A model generated the notes under the pieces. It saw nothing but the letters and a program-made list of their open reading frames with translations, was not told the DNA's origin and made no database searches. Below, piece by piece: positions 10,918-19,950 of a stretch of 64,000 nt of DNA. This stretch comes from Cercis canadensis (taxonomy: Eukaryota; Streptophyta; Magnoliopsida; Fabales; Fabaceae): assembly GCA_003255065.1 (NCBI GenBank), contig QAOA01007732.1, positions 1 through 64,000 of the forward strand, given 5' to 3'. Numbering within the stretch: the stretch's first letter is position 1; every line of letters begins with the position of its first letter. Both the position numbers and the translations under genes were made by a program.

Positions 10918-11298
10918 GGGAAAAGTCTAAAAAAACCCCATGAACTTTAAGCTATGTGTGTTTTACCCCCAAAAATTTAAAAACAAAGGGAATACCTCCT
11001 AAAACTATTTAAATGTGCGATTGACCCCCAAAATCTAGATGAATGTTAATTAATTGACAGAAATGTCACGTGCCATGCACGTGGCTTGATTAAAAGCCTG
11101 ATTTCATTAGTTAATTAGATTAACTGAACACATGCAAGACACGTGCTCACTTAAACGCTAATCTGGTTTCTCTCTCCACGTGGTCACTTAAACACTAATA
11201 TGGTTTCTCTTTCCCCGATTGTGCTTTTGAATTAGGGTTTTTTGGTGAAATCCCTAGCTTTTAAATTGAGAACTCTTAATATTGAACTCCATTGCCAG
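10918..11298 (+). repeat. Left TIR of MULE copy 2
   Basis: This is an inverted copy of 16941-17275, alignable from the terminus through to CATTGCCAG. It contains a 37-bp partial tandem duplication (11148-11184 and 11185-11214, sharing CACTTAAAC and GGTTTCTCT) that the right TIR lacks. It presumably carries the promoter of the transposase gene. Confidence 0.9.
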
Positions 11299-11869
11299 TG
11301 AACTTGGGTGGGATCTCGATTGGGAAGAATTAGCGAGACGTGCGATTTGAGTACTTTCTAGGGATTTACATACCAGGTAATCGTTCTCCGAGCATTCCAT
11401 TTCTCTATTGAAGTCGCAATCGCAAAGAACACATACCAGGTAATCGAAAACTCATAAGAACAAAAAGACCAATGTCGGTGTTTGTACAACAGACCTTTAT
11501 TTTATGTTTTGTTTACGCCATTTGTGTTTTGTTAATCTGATGCTCTTCAAATTGTTTATTACGCACCAGATACATGTACATTGTTGCATAGGAATTTCTC
11601 CATATATTTTACAATATATAAGGCTTTCCATACAGCTTAGGCATTTTGCACATGCATATTGTTGTACCCTTTCCATGCGACATTGAAATTGATGTATTTT
11701 TTGTTTTGTATTAGTAACAGTTGACATATGTTGGAATATTGTGTCCCATATGGCTTAGGCAGATGTTTGAGTTGGATGTTTGGCTTCTGTTTTGTCTTTT
11801 TTGTTGTTGTGATGTGGTCCCCAAGGTACTGGGATATGGTCCTCATATGTTTTATTTCTGTATTACAGC

Positions 11870-12559
11870 ATGATGTATATTGATGTTGAGTTGTATTATG
11901 GAGGGACACTTAGGTATTTTCCCTGCACGAGATATGAAGGTGGGGTGATGGAAAGAATAGACGATTTTGATGTTGATTATTTGTCTGTGACACATTTGAA
12001 TAAACATATAATTGAAGAAGGGTATGGAAATGTTGAGTTTGTGTGGTATAAATTCGAGGATGAGACTTTTGAGGATGGGATTAAGCCATTTTTGACTGAC
12101 AAGGATGTGAGGTGTATTTTGAATACGATAGGGAATAGAAAGAATACTATAGGGAATAGAATGAATAGGGTGCTACAATTATATGTTAAGCACCATGTGG
12201 ATACTCTTGTAGTCAGTGAGGAATCCTTGAAACTAACAGCTGAACCTCATGATTGGACTGCTGAAGAGAGGGGGACTGAAGATGGTGAAGCTCATGTTTT
12301 TACTGCTGATAAGAGAGGGACTGAAACAGTTGAACCTATGGGGAGTGAACATGATGATGAAAGGGGGGATGAGGGTCTGTTTGGTGAGGCTGATGATGAG
12401 GATGAATGGCAGGATAAGGATGAGGATGATGAAGTGAATTTGGATGGGTGTGATTTCGTTGACAGTGATATAGAGAATGAAGATTTATTTTGTGAGAATG
12501 TTGAGGGTGGCAGTCAGGGAGTTATGGGGCAGAGACAGGGGGGTGAGACCTTTGAATGA
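11870..12559 (+). CDS. PB1-like N-terminal part of MULE transposase gene (copy 2)
   Basis: This frame of 229 codons begins at the first ATG after a splice acceptor (TATTACAG, 11868). Residues 1-110 resemble the PB1-like domain that precedes the transposase in many plant MULEs (DVELYYGGTL, YEGGVM, DVDYLSVTHL, EEGYGNVEF). Residues 110-220 are acidic and low in complexity. The frame runs out just after a run of six G (12538-12543) and continues in another frame as the transposase. Copy 1 has four G at the same place; five would keep the two parts in one frame. It is therefore best read as the front of a single gene broken by a G-run length change. A separate protein made by this frame is also possible. 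Confidence 0.75.
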   Translation: MMYIDVELYYGGTLRYFPCTRYEGGVMERIDDFDVDYLSVTHLNKHIIEEGYGNVEFVWYKFEDETFEDGIKPFLTDKDVRCILNTIGNRKNTIGNRMNRVLQLYVKHHVDTLVVSEESLKLTAEPHDWTAEERGTEDGEAHVFTADKRGTETVEPMGSEHDDERGDEGLFGEADDEDEWQDKDEDDEVNLDGCDFVDSDIENEDLFCENVEGGSQGVMGQRQGGETFE

Positions 12560-15037
12560 AGCTGGGCCTTCAAATGAAGCTGGTCCAAGAGGTGAGGCAG
12601 AGATAAATACTGGGGCCGAAGGCCCAAGGGTTGAGGCTGAGGATAATGCTAGTGCTGAAGGCCTAAGTGGTGAGAAGATGGGAGAAGTGCCAAGACCCAA
12701 AGTTGTATTAGATCATGATGGTGAGGCCTTGAGTGATTATGCTGACAGTGATGTCTTATGTAGCCCAGCTGAGGAGGACAGTGATCAGCCCAAAAAAGAT
12801 AGGTATCCAAAGTTTAACCACCATATTGATATGAAGAAAAAAATAAGGCTCCAAGTTGGTATGAAGTTTGCCAACTTTAGGGTTTTTAGGGATGCCTTGA
12901 AACAGTACTGCATAGAGAATGACATTGACTTCATATATTTGAAAAATGAGGCAGCAAGGATAACTGTTCAGTGCAAAAGGAAGTGTGGGTGGAAGATGCA
13001 TGCTTCGAAGAACCAAGAAGGCAGTACTTTTCAAATTAAGTCATGGACAAATCAGGAGCACGATGATTGTGCCTGGGAAAACAACAACAAAAAGGAAAAC
13101 TCTGCTTGGCTGGCCAGAAAATACAAACAACATATTCGAGATAACAAGGGGAAATGGGAGAATGAGGCCTTCATAAATCAAGTGGCACGAGACTACTCAA
13201 CCTTTGTGTCAAGATATCAAGTGTATAGAGCAAAGAAAATTGCAAAGCAGAAGTTGGAAGGCACACATAAGGAGCAATATGCTCTTTTATGGAGGTACTT
13301 TGCAGCAATATTGCTCTATAATCCTGGCTCTTCAATGAAGGTGAAAGTGGAAAATAGGCATTTTCATAGACTTTATGTTTGTTTGGATGCTGTGAAGAGG
13401 GGGTTTAAATACTGCAGACCCCTCATACATCTGGATGGATGCTTCCTTAAAGCAGGGATGGGTGGAATGTTGCTATCTGCAGTGGGGAAGGATGCAAACG
13501 ACAACATGTTTCCCATTGCATATGCAGCATGTGAAGCTGAGGTGAAGGACACATGGGAGTGGTTTTTGGAGCTGTTGATAAGTGATATTAGACCTGCAAA
13601 TGAACATGGTTGGATCTTCATGTCTGACCAACAAAAGGTACCTACTTTTCTTACTTAGATTGAATTAGTGCATATGCTATTTAAACTTGGTTTAAGTTCA
13701 GGTTATAAGTGTATATGTGTTTACATACAGGGCTTGAAAGAAGTGTTGGCTGAGATGGGGGTAGAGCACAGATTCTGTGTTAGGCATTTATATGCCAATT
13801 TTAAGCTTAAGTATCAAGGCCAAGCCCTCAAAACTTGTATGTGGAATGCTGCCAGATCAACAACATCTGCAGACTTCAAGTTTCACATGGGAGAGCTTCG
13901 CCAATTAAATGACCATGCTGCAAACTTCTTAGCAGATAAGCATCCAAGAACATGGTCAAGGCATGCATTCAGTCCAAGGGCAAAGTCAGGAGCATTGCAA
14001 AACAATATGTCTGAGACTTTTAATTCATATGTGCTGCCTGCAAGGGACAAGCCCATCATAACCATGATGGAAACTATTAGAAGAATGATGATGAAGAGGT
14101 TTACTACAAAGAAAACAGGGATGTTGAGCTACACTGGTTTGATCTGTCCACGGATTGCAGCACAGCTTCAAAAATCCAAGTCAGATGGCATTAACTGTAT
14201 CTGTCATATGAATGGAGATGACAAGTTTGAGGTGGATAGTTGGCAAGGAGAGAGAAGAGTTGTGGATTTGGTGGCCAGAATTTGTTCATGTAGGGTGTGG
14301 GACATTACAGGGGTGCCATGTGGACATGTTGTCAAGTGTATCTATGCACAAAGAGAACAGCCTGAAATGTATGTTGATTCATATTTCACAAAAGAGACAT
14401 TCTTGAAGACATATGGGGTTATGGTTAATCCTGTACCTGGTGAGGATGAATGGCCAAGTAATGAGTACGAGACTGTCTTGCCTCCAGTAGGCAGAACTCT
14501 TACAGGTAGACCTCGAAAGAACAGAAAGAGAGCTGCTGATGAGCCCCCAAATGCTACCAAGGTAAGTTGAGCTGGAACAAGGATGAAATGTGGAAATTGT
14601 GGCCAATTTGACCATAACACTCGCACTTGCAAGGGACCTGTCAACCCCAATAGAAGGATATATAAGAAGAAGTCTGCAACATTAAATCCTGTGAGTCATC
14701 TACTGCTCAAATATATTTTTGTTAAATGTTGTGTTTTTTGCTGACTTCGACTGACATTTTTTGATCCCAGATTGGAAGAAGGAAAAAGTCAGGAGCCTGT
14801 GTTGCTGAGAGTGAATCAAGTGCTGCCACTCCCTCACGTGCAACACAACCACAAAGTCAGTCAAGTGCTGCTATTACACCACCACTTGATGCACAAGGTT
14901 CAAGAAGACAGACAAGAGCCTTTGGTGAGAGAGTCTTTATGACACAACCACCCACTGAACAACCATCACTGACAGCTAATCATCACATGGGAGGCACTAG
15001 AGGAAAGTGTAAAGGAAGGGCAGGACAAACACAGTAG
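12540..15037 (+). pseudogene. mudrA-type transposase, nearly intact (MULE copy 2)
   Basis: This is a MULE transposase of the DDE/RNase H-fold class, which cuts and joins DNA at the TIRs. Exon parts are 12540-13637, 13731-14690 and 14771-15037, with introns of 93 and 80 bp, both phase 0 and GT-AG. Visible domains are an acidic repeat-rich leader (NEAGPSNEAGP), the MuDR N-domain (KIRLQVGMKF to QCKRKCGWK), and DDE blocks with candidate Asp in HLDGCFLK, Asp in FMSDQQK and Glu in NNMSETFNS. A SWIM finger (CSCRVWDITGVPCGHVV), a CCHC knuckle (CGNCGQFDHNTRTC) and a Ser/Gln-rich tail end at TAG 15035-15037. Defects are the G-run frameshift at about 12540 and a CGA-to-TGA change at 14568-14570, just before the knuckle. 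Copies 1 and 3 keep CGA there. Without the last exon the protein would lose its knuckle and tail. Confidence 0.88.
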
Positions 15038-16499
15038 CACATGTGGTCCACTTGCTGTCAGGGACAAGCATTTTTTTTACATGGCTTCGTTTTGTGCCTT
15101 TTGAGGTGTTTGGTTAGGCATGCTGTTATGGTCCCACAAGATGTAATAATTTCCATTGTTTTGAAGCCCTTTGTGAGCTAGTTGTGGCCATTTATCTTAG
15201 TTCATAACAATTAAATGTATTATGTATTTTTTTTATGCATATAAATGCTTTGTGACAGATTGCCATTATAAGGCTGATTCCTTTGTTCAAGAATGATTAT
15301 CCAAGTGAAGCCATAATTGTAATGGTTTTTCAGTTCAAATTATGGTTTGAGAATTTCATTCTGGTTTCTTAGTGTGCTGATAGAATTCTGGTTTCTTGGT
15401 TTTTTTTGTGTAATATGCTTTTATTGTTGAAATCTAGATACTTTTTCCACTACTGATTAAGTTGTTAAATTTAGGCTATATTGTCTGGTTTTATTCTGCA
15501 ATATCCTATCTGTCTTTGTTCCTTATGATTTTACTGGTTCAATTATGTGATTATGTGCATTCTGGTTTTATTGTGCATTATGGGTTTACTGTGCATTCTG
15601 GGTTTACTGTGCATTCTGGTTTTACTATGCATTTTGGGTTCACTGTGCAGAGTTAATTTTACTGTTCATTCTGCTTTTATTGTTCAAATCTTGTGCCCTT
15701 TTCTAGTGCTGGTTGAGTTGTTATAATGTGGCATTATGTTCTTCTAATTTTGGGTTTTGTTGTGCAAACAAGCCCTTTGTGAGCTAGTTCTTGAAACCAT
15801 GTATTATTTTCTAGTACTGGTTGAGTAGTTAAATTCTGGTATTCCTGTACCTGGTTTTGTTGTGCTACAATTATATTGTTCAAATCTGGTATTTTTCCTG
15901 AGGTTGGTTCAATTGTTGAAACTAGGTATTATTTTTTGGTCCTGGTTGAGTTGTTGAATTCCTCTCATACTGTCTGGTTTTGTTGTGCACCAAGCCTCTT
16001 ATTTTGTTGAAATTTGATGTTAGAGGTGAAAATTGCAGTTCCTATTGAATTCTGGTAAAATTTCCTCCTTTATTTGTTCAGTTATGGTCTATGATGGTTT
16101 TATTGTTGAATACTGCCTTTTAAAGTTCAATTCAGGTACAAGTTTTTGGTGTTTTGTTCAGTTCTGCTTTCTTCTGGTGGACAGTGTTTGTGTCTACCAA
16201 GCACTGCTGCGCAATATGTGTTTCAACTGGACCATTCTATGCTCAGGATGCTAGCACCAGCTCACAGCCAATTTCATTACTCAAAACTCATACCAATATG
16301 CTTGCTCAATACTCATAGCCGAAACTCATACCAATCTGCTTGCTGATAATTGTAATGATTTTAAATTGCTTATATAAGATACTAGCCACTGAGGTTATTT
16401 AAGTTGTAAACAAACTTCATGAATAAAACAGATCAATTCATTCACGTACTGAAAAGGGTAAACAAACTTTAACACATATAACATTTTACACCAACTATG
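15038..16499. other. T-rich spacer between the convergent MULE genes
   Basis: This noncoding spacer is conserved in all three copies, with many CTGGTTTT/TTGTGCA motifs and the 18-bp minisatellite. It presumably holds the 3' UTRs and polyadenylation sites of both genes. Frames seen in it are repeat artefacts. Confidence 0.7.
15554..15643 (+). repeat. 18-bp minisatellite, 5 units (MULE copy 2)
   Basis: Five tandem units of TGTGCATTMTGGKTTTAY are present, against four in copies 1 and 3. The extra unit shows slippage after the copies separated. Confidence 0.8.
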
Positions 16500-16823
16500 C
16501 TACATCAACCGTTTCATCAGTAATCCAAAACCTACTATCCATGTTAGCACCAACATCAAACGCAACTTCTTTACATTGCGTTTTTCCAGTTTCAGCTCCT
16601 CGGTAAGTGCCCTGTTCTTCTTCACTAAAGAATTCACCAGTTGTTCTTCTCTCTTACTCACACGAGGATCATACCAGCAGAAGTAGTTACAAGCATCACC
16701 TGACCCATACCTACTACACCCAAAAAATCTCCTTCCTGGGTTCTTCTCAGTCCAAGAAATTCGCATACGACATGGAATATTACAGTAGCATCGTTGCATG
16801 TCTTCATCATGAATTTCAGACAT
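16500..16823 (-). CDS. GRF zinc-finger/coiled-coil protein encoded by MULE copy 2
   Basis: This 107-residue protein lies convergent to the transposase, starting about 120 bp inside the right TIR edge. Residues 8-50 form a GRF-type zinc finger: RCYCN, then RISWTEKNPGRRFFGCSRYG, then CNYFCWYDP. This finger is known from DNA-repair and topoisomerase-linked proteins, where it binds single-stranded nucleic acid, and from many small plant proteins. Residues 55-85 are a charged coiled coil (REEQLVNSLVKKNRALTEEL). Residues 86-104 are hydrophobic (LRLMLVLTWIVGFGLLM) and may anchor in a membrane. Copies 1 and 3 begin 12 codons earlier (MSSATGDLGE). Here that ATG is ATA, and the next in-frame ATG at 16823 is used. 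The position matches mudrB of MuDR, but the sequence is unrelated as far as I can see. Its role in transposition is not known. Confidence 0.8.
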   Translation of the reverse strand: MSEIHDEDMQRCYCNIPCRMRISWTEKNPGRRFFGCSRYGSGDACNYFCWYDPRVSKREEQLVNSLVKKNRALTEELKLEKRNVKKLRLMLVLTWIVGFGLLMKRLM

Positions 16824-16940
16824 CTCCCCAAGATCACCAGTGGCGGATGATATTATACACTTCGAACAAGCTTAAAAGTGTTATAGCAATTCAAGCCCCC
16901 AGGGTTCGGGCTGCAATTCCTTCCTCTATCACTTCTTCAA

Positions 16941-17275
16941 TCTGGCAATGGAGTTCCCAATTCAAAAGCTAGGGATTTCAACAGAGAAACCCCAATTCAG
17001 AAGCACAATCGGGGAGAGAGAAACTAGATTAGTGTTTAAGTGAGCACGTGCCTTGCATGTGTTCAGTTAATCTGATTAACTAATGAAATCGGACTTTTAA
17101 TCACGCCACGTGCATGGCATGTGACTTTTCTGTCCATTAATTAACGTCCGTCTGGATTTTGGGGGTCAATCGCACATTTAAATAGTTTCAGGAGGTATTC
17201 CCTTCGTTTTTAAATTTTTGGGGGTAAAGCACACATAGCTTAAAGTTCAGGGGGGTTTTTTTTGGACTTTTGCCT
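16941..17275 (-). repeat. Right TIR of MULE copy 2
   Basis: This is an inverted copy of the left TIR, about 335 bp, beginning at CTGGCAATGGAG and ending in GACTTTTGCC plus one T. It presumably carries the promoter of the GRF gene. Confidence 0.9.
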
Positions 17276-17289
17276 TAGTTTTAATAACA

Positions 17290-17318
17290 CTAGTACTATT
17301 CCCGCGCCGATGCGCAGG
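17290..17318 (-). mobile_element. Probable Helitron 3' terminus
   Basis: On the minus strand a GC-rich hairpin (17301-17318, CCTGCGC-ATCG-GCGCGGG, seven base pairs with one G-T wobble) is followed by AATAGTA and then CTAG (17293-17290), with T as the next base. A 16-20 bp hairpin about 11 nt before a CTRR end, with insertion between A and T, is the Helitron signature. The element would extend to higher coordinates. Its 5' TC end is not certain; TCTTCTACTTTAGTATAA (complement, from 20466) is a weak candidate. Confidence 0.55.
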
Positions 17319-19115
17319 CTGTTGGGCAGCGGGGTGCGGGATCTAGACAACGAGATTTGAGATTAAATTTATTTGATCATAGAAGTATAAATTATATAAA
17401 TCTATGTGATCTAATATACCAAATATGAATTTCATATTTTGAATCATAAATGCAATACATTAAAAGTATCAATCATGAATCTATAATACATTTGAAAGAG
17501 TATTAAACAAATGCAGAATGAGATAATACTATACTCAAAAAAGTTGTGGTGTATGATTTGTGTTAGGAATGTCAACATCTTTCTCTAAGTCTACACGATT
17601 TTGCACTGATCCTGAAATTGCAATATTGTTATACCTAATGACTTAAGATATACAAAGTCATTTTGAGTATGAAGAAAGTAGCAAGTATATACTATAGGTT
17701 ATTTAGGATAAGCATAAATTATTATCGTATTCTTTAATAACATCTTTATTACTTATGTGCACAATGCACTGTATTTTGTTGTGGGCTCCGTATTTTAGAC
17801 CTCCACATTACTAACGCTCCTATGATAAGTAAATGACCAAAGTACCAAACCAAACTTCTTTCAAATTTAGGTCATGTTACGCTCAATTGTATTTATTTAT
17901 ACCCCCACCTTATTCATTTTTCTTTCTCATTATATATCACAAGAGTATCCTATATTATACCATTTTCTATATCAAACATAAGAAAGAGAATTCCAAATTT
18001 CTTCATCGATAGAAAAGAGTTTCCTATATTGATTACCTAGATAAACATACCAACATTTTATTGATAAAGTATTGACCCCCAATGGTTAGTAAAATAGTTT
18101 AGTTCACATTCCCAACTTATCCCAAAAATCAACTGCCCAAAATTAAAATGTCTCATTGTTTATCTTTAAAATGGACATGTAATGGTTCATTTCCTATTTA
18201 TAATAATGTCATATCTCAATTATTTGATTACCATTGATATTTTAAAAAAATGAATAATTAGTGTCATAAACACTTAATTCATTGTTACAGTAGTCTCAGT
18301 TTGTCTACTTGTGGTAAGTAGTTCTCTTGAGTGGTATGCCAATCTCATCTTTGTACCCTTGAAGGCCAAAGAAAATATAATATATTTATACCCTTGAGAC
18401 CTACTCAGTTGATTTATAGTTCTTGTTACTAATGTGCCTTATTCTTCAATAAAATTATCTAAGGCCATTTAAACAAAAAATTCTTATAATATGACTCCAT
18501 AGCAAATGATTGAAAATTATAATCAAATGTCATTGAAAGAGAAACTTGTGTCTAAAATGAAGAAATAATCAACAACTCATATTTTTAATCAAATAACTTC
18601 ATGCACTCATGCACTCATAAGAAATTTTAGAAAATTTCAATAAGGATCCTTAATCCTTAAATATAGCTTGTTAATATACTTTTAATTTGTAGTACTTACA
18701 ATTGGTTTCCTATTTTATGGATGACTTAGGTTTAAGTTCCTTGTCGTAAAAGTTAAGTTCAATAGATTCCTATAATATATTAGTACATAGATTGTGCTTT
18801 TACAATTTCTCTACAATTTCAAACAAATTTTGTTTTTAGAGTCATCAAAATATTAAGTACTCAAATTTTCTTTTACAATGTTCCTATAATTTCACAATTT
18901 AAGCAATGAAAAATATTTTTAAACTTGAACAAAACTATATGCTTGTAAATTGTAGTTAACATGTTAATCAGTTCCTTAGTACACCAATCTTAACACATGA
19001 ATCACTTTTACCTCCTAACTCTTTTTAAGCAAATGTCTTATATCATTGATAATACACTCATAGAAATGGAAGGTCACATCAACAAAGTCTATCAAATGAA
19101 CTGCCTCTTGGGAAT

Positions 19116-19950
19116 TTAATTCACATATAGTTTTTTGATGTCTTTATCCCAACAAAATATCATATCTTGCTTTATTGTAGTAAATTCAGCTTTTTGATTG
19201 CTACCCATGCCTATAGAGCCACATAAACCACCAAGCCACCCCTTGATGATCTCGAATAACTGTCCAAAACCTGATCTCCCTAGGTTCCCAAAACTACCAC
19301 CATCGACATTTAGCTTAATGATCTCTATACTTGGAGACTGCCAATGTAGCCATTGCACCTCTCTTTTCTTCTTTCTCACTTTTTCAAAAAAAAAATTTCT
19401 GCAAGTTAAATCATCACTTGGATCTTATTAACACTCACAATCAACAGAGTGCCAAGCCTTTCAAAAACCTATTCATTATGCTTTCTCCATATCCACCACA
19501 ATGTGTAGTCGAAGAGACTGTGCAACTTCTTTATCCCATTTCCTATATTCCCATTTATATAAAATCAAGCATTCAAATTTTTTTTCCAAAAGTTACTATC
19601 TAAACTAAAACCCAAATAGACGTGATTTATAGCAGCCCTAAGACAATACATTGTATTTTCTATATCAAACTTGCACTTGTTGCATAAGAAATTTTGACTA
19701 AAGTGTTTGCAAGCACAAAACCAATTTGTAGGTATGGGTCATGAAGAATTAGCCACATAAAAACTTTAATTTGTTCTGGAGCCGGAAACCTCCACACCTA
19801 GTTCCACCTTTGAGTATCCACCTGATTTTTTTTCTTAGATATTAACCAATCATATCTAGTTTTTGTTGTATAAACTCTAGTTGTGGTATTTCTCCAAACA
19901 ATCATGTCTTGAATATCACCATTCTGAGCAACGACACCCTAAAGATCTTA
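19116..19950 (-). pseudogene. Decayed LINE (non-LTR retrotransposon) 3' part: zf-RVT and RNase H
   Basis: Read on the minus strand, broken frames give the reverse-transcriptase zinc-binding region and then an RNase H-like domain. The first part shows DMIVWRNTTTRVYTTKTRYD and then VWRFPAPEQIKVFMWLILHD, both typical of plant L1-type ORF2. After a frameshift come CACKHFSQNFLCNKC and LWWIWRKHN. The last 87 codons (19116-19379) are an RNase H-like start, KLNVDGGSFGNLGRSGFGQL with GSNQKAEF. At least two frameshifts and the absence of the endonuclease and reverse transcriptase show an old 5'-truncated or fragmented copy. Confidence 0.8.

Larger units (their letters stand above)
10918..17275 (+). mobile_element. 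MULE copy 2, full-length element with TIRs
   Basis: This is a nearly complete Mutator-like DNA transposon of 6358 bp. It has long TIRs (10918-11298 and 16941-17275) with ends GGGAAAAGTC and GACTTTTGCC. Inside, the left side carries a non-coding leader with a 429-bp intron (11440-11868), then a PB1-like frame (11870) and a mudrA-type transposase with two introns, ending at 15037. A T-rich spacer of 1.4 kb follows, then a GRF zinc-finger gene on the minus strand (16500-16823). Each gene begins next to one TIR, as in MuDR. The transposase has one frameshift and one nonsense codon, so this copy is probably not autonomous although recently intact. Confidence 0.93.

Noticed and set aside
11870..15037. 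Domesticated FAR1/FRS or MUSTANG-type host gene
   Set aside because: The gene is enclosed by TIRs and a flanking repeat and is broken by mutations, so it is transposon-borne rather than domesticated.
15554..15643. CRISPR-like array
   Set aside because: Units are contiguous with no unique spacers, and the genome is a plant nuclear genome.
15462..15656. Frame with repeated HSGFTV residues
   Set aside because: It is a translation of the 18-bp minisatellite in a noncoding spacer.
16607..16972. Plus-strand frame of 121 codons, also at 4893 and 25688
   Set aside because: It lies antisense to the GRF gene, whose zinc-finger residues show the real coding strand.
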